64,000 nt of DNA, taken from the NCBI RefSeq assembly GCF_021432385.1, contig NZ_JAEACT010000002.1:1135501-1199500 (forward strand), in the 5' to 3' direction. The translations under genes were made by a program, and so were the position numbers. Shown here piece after piece: positions 33,695 through 42,550 of this stretch; position 1 is the stretch's first letter, and each line of letters starts with the position of its first letter. Source of the stretch: Clostridium hydrogenum. Lineage in GTDB: Bacteria > Bacillota > Clostridia > Clostridiales > Clostridiaceae. The notes under the pieces were generated by a model that saw nothing but the letters and a program-made list of their open reading frames with translations, ran no database searches and was not told the origin of the DNA.

Positions 33695-35036
33695 TTATTC
33701 TACAGGAAGCACGTTTGCTGAAAAGGAATTAAATGGTTTAAAAATGGAGCTAAATATCTCCAATGAGGATAATATCTTAAAAGAAATAGAGAGACTTAAA
33801 AAAAATAAAATTAAAAGTCATAAAATAATTACAGAAAAAACTATAGAAATTTTAGATAAGTGTGCAAGAATGTGGTTAGATGGAGAATACTCTAAAGAAC
33901 ATATAAATATACTAGCCCAAATTACAAACCAAAGTGTTCCTCTTATAACCTATGAACTTAATGGAAGCATGGAAATGCTTTTAAAAGACAATATTCAAAA
34001 AACTATTAAAGAAGAATTGGGAGATTTAGATATACTTGATACTTGGGTAAAAAGAAGCTATGGTTATGCCCATAGGCAGCCTAGGGGACTGATCTTTCAT
34101 AATATTTCAGGAAATGCTCTTGTTGTAATCTTAATGAGTATTGCAATGGGACTTTTATCGAAAAATTGTAATTTAGTAAAAGTTTCTGGCGACGAACCTT
34201 ATTTTGCATATGCCTTTTATAAAAGTTTATGTGAAATTGATGATAGTATAAAAGATAGATTATCTATAATATATTTTGATAGTTCAAATGAAAATATTTA
34301 TGATACAATTGTAAAAAATAGTGACTCTATAATCCATTGGGGTGGGGAAAGTTCAAGTAAAAAGATTTCAAGCATATGTGCAAAATATCAAAAACATTTA
34401 ATAATGCATGGTCAAAAAATAAGCTTTGAGGTTATTGACAGTTTAGACGATAGTATAGAAATCGCAAATAATGTAGCAAAAGACATTATTTGCTGGGAAC
34501 AAAAAGCATGTTTGTCACCAAGAATAGTCTTTATAAATAGAAAGAATGATGTAAATAAATTTGCAAAAATATTAGGAAAAAGCTTAAAAGAAATCGGTAG
34601 TTCAATACCTAAAGCTTATTCAACTGCATGGAATTCTATAAAAACTATACAAGATAGGCAATATTGTGAAATAAAATATGGAATGAAAGAAAATGATACA
34701 AAAATTTATTCTTCATATAATGCTGATTATACAGTAATTTTAAGTAAAGGTATGCCTGATAAGGAAGATATAAATAGATGTTTTTATAGATTTATATTTG
34801 TTTGTCCTTATGATAATGAAGATGAAGTTTATGAATATGTAAGTGAAAATTTGAAGGAATATCTACAAACTATGGGGTATGCTGGCGATGATATTGGTTT
34901 CATTGAAAAAATGACTTTGCTTGGAGTAAGTATAGTAACGAAACCTGGCTATATGGCGATTCATTATCCGGGAACTTCTCATGATGGCACTCATAATCTT
35001 TATGATATGACACTGCTTGTAAGCAGACAAATTTGA
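33684..35036 (+). CDS. luxC: LuxC-family acyl-CoA/acyl-enzyme reductase
   Basis: A 450-residue member of the aldehyde dehydrogenase superfamily that reduces an activated acyl group to aldehyde with NADPH. YGYAHRQPRGLIFHNISGNA is the N-terminal family signature, and IICWEQKACLSPRIVF holds the likely catalytic C276 (C286 in Vibrio LuxC). The ATG at 33684 follows GGAGGGGATAAAA. It overlaps luxE, so the two are coupled as parts of one fatty-acid reductase. An E1 element begins eight bases after its stop, and the next gene converges. Confidence 0.87.
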   Translation: MRINYSTGSTFAEKELNGLKMELNISNEDNILKEIERLKKNKIKSHKIITEKTIEILDKCARMWLDGEYSKEHINILAQITNQSVPLITYELNGSMEMLLKDNIQKTIKEELGDLDILDTWVKRSYGYAHRQPRGLIFHNISGNALVVILMSIAMGLLSKNCNLVKVSGDEPYFAYAFYKSLCEIDDSIKDRLSIIYFDSSNENIYDTIVKNSDSIIHWGGESSSKKISSICAKYQKHLIMHGQKISFEVIDSLDDSIEIANNVAKDIICWEQKACLSPRIVFINRKNDVNKFAKILGKSLKEIGSSIPKAYSTAWNSIKTIQDRQYCEIKYGMKENDTKIYSSYNADYTVILSKGMPDKEDINRCFYRFIFVCPYDNEDEVYEYVSENLKEYLQTMGYAGDDIGFIEKMTLLGVSIVTKPGYMAIHYPGTSHDGTHNLYDMTLLVSRQI

Positions 35037-35044
35037 GATTAGAC

Positions 35045-35250
35045 CAGAGTACAAAGTACAGAGTACAGAGTACAACGAAGGATGATTTACCTTTCCTTAA
35101 GTCAGGTAAATCTTAAACTTAACTGGTGTTAGCTTTGCTAACACCAGTAATGACGCGATTGCGTAAGCAATCAAAAAAATAAGTTTTGAGATTTTCTGTA
35201 GCTTTGCTACATAAAATCATCCTTCACTGTACTTTGTCAACTGTACTTTG
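35045..35250 (+). repeat. E1 palindromic element, copy 6 (A arm first)
   Basis: Tips CAGAGTACAAAGTACAGAG and, inverted, GTACTTTGTCAACTGTACTTTG. A hairpin on the left, centre GGTGTTAGCTTTGCTAACACC and GATTGCGTAAGCAATC (GTAA loop), B hairpin on the right. It lies between the convergent luxC and adenylyltransferase genes. Confidence 0.88.
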
Positions 35251-35319
35251 AATAAAGGTTCCCATTTTTAAAATTTAAGTATAAAATAATTTTAGTGTAG
35301 CAGCTTTCGTTACGTATAT

Positions 35320-36192
35320 CTATCTTAAAATAGAGTTTTTTTCTAATCTTCTTTTTGCAAGAAAATCTCTAACTTTTTTGGTTTCATTTTTATCACATAT
35401 GAAATTAAAATGGATTGCAACTTTTGATTCTAATTCACTAAAATAATCATACATAAGGAATAGTTTATTCCATATATCCTCATATTCACCATTTGGAAAT
35501 ATGTTTTGCAAGCGCTTCATTTCAGTCTCAGAAAGAAATCTTTTTAAATATTTATTACTGCTTCCAGTAGTCACATTAAATTGATGCTGTATTCCAATTT
35601 CCCAGTTTAGCATCTTCATGAACATTTTCATAATTAGAACATCATAAGTGTATTTCGCATAATAAAACTCTTCTCTGCACAGTCCCTTTGATATGTAAAT
35701 AGATAACCATCGGAATTCATTGGTGGTATTATAAAATTCCATCTTTGTTGGTGGCTTAATAAAAAAGGCAGTTTCAGTAGCTATGGGAATTAATTCTTTA
35801 TAATTATCTTTATTAAGCAAAACAATCCTTGGTTCATTATTATCTTTTTCATTTTCTATATTTATTATATCTACAATATTAAGGTCGATGCGGTTACCAT
35901 CCGTAAATTGAATAAGAAATGCAAATGCTTCATGGCCACAATAATCATAAGGATGTGAATACCAATCCACCGGATACTGGACTATAAGTATGTCACCAAA
36001 ATAGCTTATCCAGTTTTTATCTTTTGTAAATTCACGTATGTCGGTAACAAAATATACAATATCAAAATCGCTGTATTGATCATGTACGGAATTTTTATTT
36101 GCCCTTGAACCATTCATAGTAACCGCACGAATTCGTTCATCTTCAATAGCTTTTTTCATGATTAAGTTCATCATTTCAGTTTTTGTACGCAT
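35320..36192 (-). CDS. Aminoglycoside 6-adenylyltransferase (ANT(6)/AadK-like)
   Basis: A 290-residue nucleotidyltransferase of the ANT(6) family, which adenylates streptomycin. AVTMNGSRANKNSVHDQYSDFDIVYFV (residues ~24-50) holds the NGSR motif and the DFD metal ligands; QFTDGNRIDLNIVD is the second family signature. Chromosomal members such as AadK of Bacillus give low-level resistance. Activity here is not shown by sequence. It stands alone, minus strand, flanked by E1-bearing gaps. Confidence 0.88.
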   Translation of the reverse strand: MRTKTEMMNLIMKKAIEDERIRAVTMNGSRANKNSVHDQYSDFDIVYFVTDIREFTKDKNWISYFGDILIVQYPVDWYSHPYDYCGHEAFAFLIQFTDGNRIDLNIVDIINIENEKDNNEPRIVLLNKDNYKELIPIATETAFFIKPPTKMEFYNTTNEFRWLSIYISKGLCREEFYYAKYTYDVLIMKMFMKMLNWEIGIQHQFNVTTGSSNKYLKRFLSETEMKRLQNIFPNGEYEDIWNKLFLMYDYFSELESKVAIHFNFICDKNETKKVRDFLAKRRLEKNSILR

Positions 36193-36237
36193 TGCAAAAC
36201 CCCCAATTATATTTTCTTATTTTTAATTACATAAGAA

Positions 36238-36583
36238 CTATAGATAAACAGCCGAGAAGATTGAAATTGCTAATACCAAATTCATCCTGATAAGTTACAA
36301 TTTATCGAGGAGAAGCCAAAGTACAAAGTACAGAGTACAAAGTACAATGAAGGACGATTTTTCTCCGTTAGCACTACGAAAAAATCTGAAAACTTATTTT
36401 TTTATTGCTGCGCAATCGCGCCATACATGGTACTCAGCGAAGCTGATACCATTTAAGTTTAAGATTTGCCTGAGTAAAACGAAAGGTAAATCATCATTCT
36501 TTGTACTCTGTACTTTGTACTTTATACTCTGCTTTTCAAATTGTAATTTGCAATTTTCAAGTTTCACAGTGGTTCATCTATAA
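36238..36583. repeat. E2 palindrome carrying E1 copy 7 at its apex
   Basis: The left arm CTATAGATAAACAGCC...ATTGCTAATACCAAATTCATCC...GTTACAATTT ends at about 36303, and the right arm AAATTGTAATTTGCAATTTTC...GGTTCATCTATAAAG starts at about 36539. The right arm lacks the ~22-base GGATAAACTTGGTAT segment found in the copy at 31872. E1 copy 7 occupies the apex. Confidence 0.75.
36316..36530 (-). repeat. E1 palindromic element, copy 7 (B arm first)
   Basis: Tips CCAAAGTACAAAGTACAGAG and GTACTTTGTACTTTATACTCTG; B hairpin GATTTTTCTCC...ACGAAAAAATC left, A hairpin GATTTGCCTGAG...AAGGTAAATC right. Centre TTGCTGCGCAAT and CAGCGAAGCTG. A spurious open frame of 78 codons runs through it. Confidence 0.85.
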
Positions 36584-36809
36584 AGAGATACCAAGTCCAA
36601 CTTTTAGTTATTTTTGCATAATGCTTCGTCACTGTAACACCCTAAGATAACCAGTGTTAACAAGTTATATTTCCTTGTATTACACAAAACTATTTCTTAA
36701 TTTGGATTTATTGTTTTTTTATATGTCTAAAAATATGATGTGAGCATATGGAATTATTATACACTGCTTTACTTGCAATTTCTATATTGCTAGAGGTATG
36801 AAGATATAG
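36584..36809. other. AT-rich gap between E1 copies 7 and 8
   Basis: About 225 bases without a coding frame or clear promoter. The string CAAGTCCAACTTTTAGTTATTT resembles AATAACAAGTCCAACTTCTATTT at about 13905 in part. Otherwise I see nothing assignable. Confidence 0.4.
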
Positions 36810-36810
36810 G

Positions 36811-37005
36811 AGTACAAAGTTCAGAGTACAATGAAGGTGGATTTGCCTTCCTCGTGTCAGGTAAATCTTAGAACTTATATAATGTCAGCTTCGCTGAACA
36901 CCACTTGTGGTGCAATTGCGTTAGCATTAAGTTTTGAGATTTTTAGTAGTGCTAACGAAGAAAAATCATCCTTCATTGTACTCTGTACTCTGTACTTTGT
37001 ACTTT
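36811..37005 (+). repeat. E1 palindromic element, copy 8 (A arm first)
   Basis: Left tip AGTACAAAGTTCAGAGTAC; right tip GTACTCTGTACTCTGTACTTTG. A hairpin GATTTGCC...GGTAAATC left, B-type hairpin GATTTTTAGTAG...GAAGAAAAATC right; centre GTCAGCTTCGCTGA and CACCACTTGTGGTG. It lies ~150 bases before the small membrane-anchored protein gene. Confidence 0.85.
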
Positions 37006-37153
37006 GATCTAATCTCTCTTCCCCATGTTGCAATTTGTGATCAATTTGATATATAATATACCACGTAACCTTATAATAAGTAAGTTATTAAAGCATATCT
37101 ATTGAATAAAAAATAAAAATATGTCAATACTATCCAGTAATAGGAGGGATAGT

Positions 37154-37804
37154 ATGACAAGAAAGAAAAAAATAATATTGGCCTTTTTGATTGTTTTTTT
37201 TGTTTTTATGCTATCATTTTGTATAGGGTATAAAAATAATATAATTAATATGCTATCATATGAAAAAAATAAAATTGTGAATTTTATAAATAACAATGAA
37301 GGTAAGAAACAAGCTAAGAGGACTAAATATGTTTCAAATCAAAACAATAATAATAGTGTTGGAAATACACTTGTTATAACTATAAAAAATTATGATGTAA
37401 CATTTAATCCAAATGATGAAACCAAAAATAACATATTAAAATCAAGCAAAATGACAAATTCTAAAGATGAAAAGAAAAGTAATTTGTCAAAGCAACAGCT
37501 TACTAAAAGCTATGAAAAACAAGGATATATAGTTGTTTGGGATAATGATAGAAACGTTGAAATTATAAAAAATAACTATATTAATAATACTCAAGTTGAT
37601 GGAGTATTTGTTGTAAAACCTAGTAAGGTTAGTAATTCTATAGATATATACAAGGTAAGTAATGATGGTAAACTTTTAGATACTAATACTACATCGTATA
37701 AAAAGTTAAGTGATTTGAAAGCAGAAACTTTGGATTTAGTAAACAAAGGATTATTAGTTTTTGGCTCAAAAGATGATGCTAAAAAGCTTGCAGGATACAA
37801 TTAA
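37154..37804 (+). CDS. Hypothetical membrane-anchored protein, possibly BofC-like
   Basis: A 216-residue protein: lysine-rich start, one membrane helix (about residues 6-28), then a polar linker rich in Asn, Lys and Ser, and a folded C-terminal part with QGYIVVWDNDRNVEIIKNN and VNKGLLVFGSKDDAKKLAGYN. The layout and its place directly before ruvA resemble clostridial BofC-type forespore proteins, but the similarity I can see is weak. The ATG at 37154 follows AGGAGGG; an earlier frame opening at 37121 is unsupported. Function unknown. Confidence 0.6.
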   Translation: MTRKKKIILAFLIVFFVFMLSFCIGYKNNIINMLSYEKNKIVNFINNNEGKKQAKRTKYVSNQNNNNSVGNTLVITIKNYDVTFNPNDETKNNILKSSKMTNSKDEKKSNLSKQQLTKSYEKQGYIVVWDNDRNVEIIKNNYINNTQVDGVFVVKPSKVSNSIDIYKVSNDGKLLDTNTTSYKKLSDLKAETLDLVNKGLLVFGSKDDAKKLAGYN

Positions 37805-37873
37805 AGATAAACCCGCTTGAAACAGCAAAATAAGAAATGCTAAATGTATTCTGTTAAATTAGAATTTATGAAG
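37805..37873. repeat. E2 left arm only, before E1 copy 9
   Basis: AGATAAACCCGCTTGAAAC...GAAATGCTAAATGTATTCTGTTAAATTAGAATTT follows the left-arm layout of the E2 composites at 31872 and 36238. No right arm remains: the ruvA ribosome site begins seven bases after the E1 tip. Confidence 0.55.
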
Positions 37874-38089
37874 CAGAGTACAGATGACGGAGTACAGAGT
37901 ACAGTGAAGGGAGATTTACATTTCGTTTTACTCAGGTAAATCTTAGAACTTATATATTGTCAGCTTCGCTTAGCACTAAGTGTGGTGCAATTGCGTAAGC
38001 AATAAAAAATAAGTTTTTGGATTTTTTGTAGCGTTAGCGGAGAAAAATCAACATTTACTGTACTCTGTCATCTGTACTCCGTACTCTGG
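37874..38089 (+). repeat. E1 palindromic element, copy 9 (A arm first)
   Basis: Tips CAGAGTACAGATGACGGAGTAC and GTACTCTGTCATCTGTACTCCG mirror each other, including the GATGAC interruption shared with copy 2. A hairpin left, B hairpin right; centre AATTGCGTAAGCAAT. It ends 17 bases before the ruvA start. Confidence 0.88.
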
Positions 38090-38105
38090 AATAGGTGGTG
38101 GTTTT

Positions 38106-38714
38106 ATGTATGAATACATAAAAGGAAAATTTATAGGCATAAATAAAGATTATATAATAATAGATAACAATGGAATTGGGTATAAAATTTTTACGTCAGG
38201 AAGTACAATGGCTGATATGCCTAAAATTGGTGAGGAAGTATTTGTATATTTAAACCAAATTGTTAGAGAAGATTTTATAGGGCTTTATGGATTTTTTACT
38301 AAAGAAGAACTTGAAATGTTTAATAAATTATTAACTATAAGCGGAGTAGGTGCAAAAGCGGCATTATCACTTTTGTCAATATGTTCTGTAGAAAAGTTAA
38401 AATGTGCTATTGTAAATGAAGATGAGAAAACAATTACAAAAGCAGCTGGTGTGGGTAAGAAAATGGCACAAAGAATAATACTTGAACTTAAGGATAAGAT
38501 AGACCTAGGAGAAATAAGCCTGGAAGAATTGGAAAATAGCAATTTAACATATGTTGAAGATTCTGAAAATGCTAAGAAAATGTCAGAAGCTAATGCTGCT
38601 TTAATTTCTTTAGGATATTCTGAAAAAGAGGCTGAAAAGGCATTAAATATTGTGGACAAGAATGACACTATAGAAAATATAATAAAAAGCTGCTTGAAAT
38701 TTCTTATGAATTGA
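38106..38714 (+). CDS. ruvA: Holliday junction branch migration protein RuvA
   Basis: A 202-residue DNA-binding subunit. The N-terminal OB fold (MYEYIKGKFIGINKDYIIID), the two helix-hairpin-helix motifs (LLTISGVGAKAALSLL and ITKAAGVGKKMAQRIILELKDK) and the C-terminal RuvB-binding domain are present. It binds Holliday junctions and recruits RuvB. ruvC is not in the window. GGTGGTG precedes the ATG, and ruvB follows after 12 bases. Confidence 0.97.
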   Translation: MYEYIKGKFIGINKDYIIIDNNGIGYKIFTSGSTMADMPKIGEEVFVYLNQIVREDFIGLYGFFTKEELEMFNKLLTISGVGAKAALSLLSICSVEKLKCAIVNEDEKTITKAAGVGKKMAQRIILELKDKIDLGEISLEELENSNLTYVEDSENAKKMSEANAALISLGYSEKEAEKALNIVDKNDTIENIIKSCLKFLMN

Positions 38715-38726
38715 TGGTGATGAATT

Positions 38727-39770
38727 GTGGAAGATAGAATTTTAACGGCATTAAATTTACAAGAGGATTCATATGAATATAGTTTAAGACCTCAAAAATT
38801 ATCTGAATACATAGGGCAGAGTAAAGTAAAAGAAAAAATGAATATATTTGTTACAGCCGCTAAAAAGCGAAAGGAAGCTTTAGATCATGTGCTCCTTTAT
38901 GGACCTCCAGGGCTTGGAAAGACCACTCTTGCAAATATAATTGCCAGGGAAATGGGTGGAAATTTAAAAATAACTTCAGGTCCGGCAATTGAAAGGGCAG
39001 GAGATTTAGCAGCTGTGCTTACAGGGCTTTCTGAATTTGATGTTTTGTTTATTGACGAAATACATAGGCTTAATAGAAGTGTAGAAGAAATATTGTATCC
39101 TGCTATGGAAGATTATGCTTTGGATATAATGATAGGTAAAGGAGCAGCAGCAAAATCTATAAGATTAGATTTACCTAAGTTTACTCTTATAGGTGCTACT
39201 ACAAGGGTTGGACTTCTAACATCGCCTTTGAGAGATAGGTTTGGCGTGTTGTGTCCAATGGAATTTTATAGTGATGATGAACTTAAAGAAATAATTGTTA
39301 GGTCGGCGGCAATATTAAACATAGAAATAGAAGAAGATGCAGCTTATGAAATAGCAAGACGTTCAAGAGGAACCCCTAGAATTGCAAATAGACTTTTAAA
39401 AAGAGTAAGAGATTACTCAGAAGTTAAGGGAAAGGGAATTATAGATGTTAATTCTTCTGAAAAAGCCCTTGAACTTTTAGAAGTAGATAAAGAAGGTTTT
39501 GACAGTATAGATAACAAAATTATTGAAGCTGTAGTAGATAATTTTAATGGGGGACCGGTTGGAATTGAAACACTTGCATACTTTGTTGGTGAAGAATTAG
39601 ATACTATAGAAGATGTATATGAACCATACCTTCTTCAAAAAGGATTTATTGTAAGAACGCCTAGGGGAAGAATTGCAACTGAAAAAGCATATAAGCATTT
39701 AAATAGAGTTTATAGAAAAAATAATAATATAGAAAATAAACAATACTCTGTGTTTGATGACAAAGATTGA
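38727..39770 (+). CDS. ruvB: Holliday junction branch migration ATPase RuvB
   Basis: A 347-residue AAA+ motor that drives branch migration with Ruv[14 protein letters not shown], Walker [13 protein letters not shown], Walker [13 protein letters not shown], sensor [18 protein letters not shown] and the winged-helix C-terminus ([20 protein letters not shown]) are all present. The start codon is GTG. It overlaps the queA frame. Confidence 0.97.
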   Translation: MEDRILTALNLQEDSYEYSLRPQKLSEYIGQSKVKEKMNIFVTAAKKRKEALDHVLLYGPPGLGKTTLANIIAREMGGNLKITSGPAIERAGDLAAVLTGLSEFDVLFIDEIHRLNRSVEEILYPAMEDYALDIMIGKGAAAKSIRLDLPKFTLIGATTRVGLLTSPLRDRFGVLCPMEFYSDDELKEIIVRSAAILNIEIEEDAAYEIARRSRGTPRIANRLLKRVRDYSEVKGKGIIDVNSSEKALELLEVDKEGFDSIDNKIIEAVVDNFNGGPVGIETLAYFVGEELDTIEDVYEPYLLQKGFIVRTPRGRIATEKAYKHLNRVYRKNNNIENKQYSVFDDKD

Positions 39771-39802
39771 AAAATACAATAGCGGAAGGAATGTGGAGAG
39801 TT

Positions 39803-40828
39803 TTGGAATTAAAAGATTTTTATTATGATTTACCAAAGGAACTTATAGCACAGCATCCATCTGATGTTAGAGATGAATGCAGACTTATGGTGCTTAACAA
39901 AAAAACAGGGGAAATTGAGCATAAAATTTTTAAAGATATAATTAATTATTTGAATCCTGGTGATTGTTTGGTACTTAATGATACAAGGGTAATGCCTGCG
40001 AGATTAATTGGAGAAAAAGAAGGAACAGGTGGAAAAATAGAATTTTTACTACTTAAAAGACTTCAGGGAGACATGTGGGAAACTTTAGTTAAGCCAGGGA
40101 AAAGGGCTAAAGTAGGAACTAAGTTTACATTTGGAGATGGAATATTAAAAGCTGAAGTTAAAAAAATTGGAGAAGATGGTAATAGAGTTGTAGAATTTTA
40201 TTACAATGGAATATTTGAAGAAATATTAGATAAACTTGGAGAAATGCCACTACCACCATACATAACTGAAAAGCTTAATGATAAAGAAAAATATCAAACA
40301 GTTTATTCGAAAAATGAAGGCTCGGCTGCAGCACCAACAGCAGGATTACATTTTACAAAAGAACTTTTAGAAGAAATAAAAGAAAAGGGCATAAAAATAG
40401 TTTTCTTAACGCTTCATGTAGGGCTTGGTACTTTTAGACCTGTGAAAGTTGATAAAATTGAAGAACATCACATGCACTCAGAATATTATATTTTATCAAA
40501 AGAAAGTGCTGATATTATAAATAAAACTAAAGAAAATGGCGGAAGAGTAGTTTCAGTTGGAACAACTTCAACAAGAACACTTGAAACTATAGGTGATGAA
40601 AATGGAAAGGTTAAGGAAAAGTCTGGATGGACAGATATATTTATATATCCAGGTTACAAATATAAGATTGTAGATGCACTAATAACAAATTTTCATTTGC
40701 CTGAATCTACTTTAATAATGCTTGTAAGTGCCTTAAGTAATAGAGAAATAATATTAAATGCATATGAAACAGCAGTTAAAGAAAAATATAGATTTTTTAG
40801 TTTTGGAGATGCTATGTTTATAAAATAG
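39803..40828 (+). CDS. queA: S-adenosylmethionine:tRNA ribosyltransferase-isomerase QueA
   Basis: It makes epoxyqueuosine in tRNA by transferring and isomerising ribose from SAM. Signature segments are [60 protein letters not shown] and [17 protein letters not shown] choose TTG 39803 because it gives [11 protein letters not shown] and 341 residues, the family length; the ATG at 39791 would add four residues but sits with no spacing behind GGAAGGA, and the frame opens still earlier at 39767. tgt follows 18 bases later, completing the queuosine pair. Confidence 0.93.
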   Translation: MELKDFYYDLPKELIAQHPSDVRDECRLMVLNKKTGEIEHKIFKDIINYLNPGDCLVLNDTRVMPARLIGEKEGTGGKIEFLLLKRLQGDMWETLVKPGKRAKVGTKFTFGDGILKAEVKKIGEDGNRVVEFYYNGIFEEILDKLGEMPLPPYITEKLNDKEKYQTVYSKNEGSAAAPTAGLHFTKELLEEIKEKGIKIVFLTLHVGLGTFRPVKVDKIEEHHMHSEYYILSKESADIINKTKENGGRVVSVGTTSTRTLETIGDENGKVKEKSGWTDIFIYPGYKYKIVDALITNFHLPESTLIMLVSALSNREIILNAYETAVKEKYRFFSFGDAMFIK

Positions 40829-40846
40829 CTTGAGGAGGAAAAAATT

Positions 40847-41977
40847 TTGTATAAACTTTTAAAGAAAAGTGGTAAAGTAAGAAGAGGCCAGTTTATAACA
40901 CCTCATGGAGTTATAGAAACACCAGTATTTATGAATGTTGGAACTTTAGCTGCAATAAAGGGTGCAGTATCTTCAATTGATTTAAAGGAAATAGGTTGTC
41001 AAGTTGAACTTTCTAATACATATCACTTGAGTTTAAGGCCTGGAGATGAAGTCGTTAGAAAACTAGGAGGACTCCATAAGTTTATGAATTGGGATAGACC
41101 AATTCTTACTGATTCTGGTGGATTTCAAGTCTTTTCTCTTGCACATAGAAGAAAGATAAAAGAAGAAGGCGTTTATTTTAATTCACATATTGATGGAAGA
41201 AAAATATTTATGGGACCTGAAGAGAGTATGCAAATTCAAAGTAATTTAGGATCTACAATTGCAATGGCATTTGATGAATGTATAGAAAATCCTTCACCTA
41301 GAGAATATGTTGAAAAATCGGTAGCCCGTACAACAAGATGGCTTTTAAGGTGTAAAGCAGAAATGGATAGATTGAATTCTCTGCCAGAAACTGTTAATAA
41401 CAAGCAAATGCTTTTTGGAATAAATCAAGGTGGAGTTTATGATGATATAAGAATTGAACATGCTAAGGAAATAACAAAACTTAATTTAGATGGTTATGCA
41501 ATAGGTGGATTAGCTGTTGGAGAAACACATGAAGAAATGTACAGGATAATTGATTCAGTAGTTCCATATCTTCCACAGGATAAACCTATATATCTAATGG
41601 GGGTTGGACTTCCAAGTAATATATTAGAGGCAGTTTCAAGAGGAGTAGATTTCTTTGATTGTGTTTTACCTGCAAGAAATGGTAGACACGCACATGTATT
41701 TACGAAACATGGTAAAATAAATTTAAATAATGCAAAATTTGAATTAGATGATACACCTATTGATGAGGAATGTGATTGCCCAGCTTGCAGGCATTATACT
41801 AAAGCGTATATAAGGCATTTATTTAAAGCAAAAGAAATGCTTGCTATGAGATTATGTGTCCTTCACAATTTGTATTTTTACAATAAACTTATGCAGGATA
41901 TAAGAGATGCCATTGACGGTGATTATTTCGAAGAATTTAAAGCGGAGAAATTAAGACTTTGGGATGGCAGAGCTTAA
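40847..41977 (+). CDS. tgt: tRNA-guanine transglycosylase
   Basis: A 376-residue queuine/preQ1 tRNA-ribosyltransferase that replaces G34 in tRNAs with GUN anticodons. Active-site segments LTDSGGFQVFSL and GGLAVGETHEEMYRII, DCVLPARNGRHAHVFT and the zinc site CDCPACRHYTKAYIRHLFKAKE...H are intact. The start is a TTG behind GAGGAGG. It ends the ruvA-ruvB-queA-tgt run; a palindrome-rich gap separates it from yajC. Confidence 0.97.
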   Translation: MYKLLKKSGKVRRGQFITPHGVIETPVFMNVGTLAAIKGAVSSIDLKEIGCQVELSNTYHLSLRPGDEVVRKLGGLHKFMNWDRPILTDSGGFQVFSLAHRRKIKEEGVYFNSHIDGRKIFMGPEESMQIQSNLGSTIAMAFDECIENPSPREYVEKSVARTTRWLLRCKAEMDRLNSLPETVNNKQMLFGINQGGVYDDIRIEHAKEITKLNLDGYAIGGLAVGETHEEMYRIIDSVVPYLPQDKPIYLMGVGLPSNILEAVSRGVDFFDCVLPARNGRHAHVFTKHGKINLNNAKFELDDTPIDEECDCPACRHYTKAYIRHLFKAKEMLAMRLCVLHNLYFYNKLMQDIRDAIDGDYFEEFKAEKLRLWDGRA

Positions 41978-42057
41978 ATTATTTTAAATGTAGATAAATG
42001 GGGGTGCTGCATTTACAAACCTTTATTTAGAGTACAGTATCCCTATTTTTAATAAAA

Positions 42058-42165
42058 GGCTATATTTTAAAAGAATGTTCATATGAGCTTATGTTATAAA
42101 TAGACCTAATAATTGTTCATTTATAAATAACAACACATCACATCAACATTCTTTTAAAAATAGCC
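42058..42165. repeat. 110-bp palindrome related to that at 24780
   Basis: GGCTATATTTTAAAAGAATGTT at left and AACATTCTTTTAAAAATAGCC at right pair, with ATGAGCTTATG and TGATGTGTTG-type sequence inside, matching the outer arms of the 24780 palindrome in inverted orientation. The 120-base inner stem of that copy is absent; ATAAATAGACC...TTTATAAAT forms the tip instead. Confidence 0.75.
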
Positions 42166-42180
42166 AAACGTACTAAATGA

Positions 42181-42230
42181 AGTTATGCTTTAAATAAGTG
42201 TAAAAATCAACATGTATTTAAAACATAACC
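42181..42230. repeat. ~50-bp GGCTATG hairpin, copy 4
   Basis: AGTTATGCTTTAAATAAGTG and ATGTATTTAAAACATAACC around TAAAAATCA. It is more diverged than the other three copies but keeps pairing, including the compensating GTTATG/CATAAC change. It ends 20 bases before the yajC ATG. Confidence 0.8.
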
Positions 42231-42250
42231 TAATAAAAAGGAGTGGTATT

Positions 42251-42535
42251 ATGTCATCATCATTATTTATTGGAGGTTATATAGTAGTTTTACTTGTAAT
42301 ATTTTATCTAGTACTTTGGCTTCCAGAGTCAAGAAGAAAAAAGAAATTTAACAAGATGATTTCAACTTTAAGAACAAATGATGAAATCATAACACGTGGA
42401 GGAATAATGGGCAAAGTTGTAAGTGTACAAGATGATTTTGTTATTATTCAAACTGGACCAGATAAAATTAAGCTAAAAATGCAAAAAAGTGCTATAGCTA
42501 ATGTTCAGACAAGAAGAGCTGAAGAAGCAAAGTAA
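42251..42535 (+). CDS. yajC: Preprotein translocase subunit YajC
   Basis: A 94-residue SecDF-associated protein: one N-terminal membrane helix (GGYIVVLLVIFYLVLWLPESRR) and the cytoplasmic KKFNKMISTLRTNDEIITRGGIMGKVVSV segment. The ATG at 42251 follows AAGGAGTGG. secD and secF lie 2.6 kb downstream, separated by the TIGR04086 and SCIFF genes. An E1 element begins 15 bases after the stop. Confidence 0.93.
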   Translation: MSSSLFIGGYIVVLLVIFYLVLWLPESRRKKKFNKMISTLRTNDEIITRGGIMGKVVSVQDDFVIIQTGPDKIKLKMQKSAIANVQTRRAEEAK

Positions 42536-42550
42536 TGCAAAGCATTAAAC

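Noticed and set aside
36347-36583. 78-codon open frame on the plus strand within E1 copy 7
   Set aside because: It lies wholly in the repeat. Its start (MKDDFSPL...) resembles that of a minus-strand frame in copy 1 only because both E1 ends carry the inverted GAAGGATGATTT foot; the rest is not conserved.
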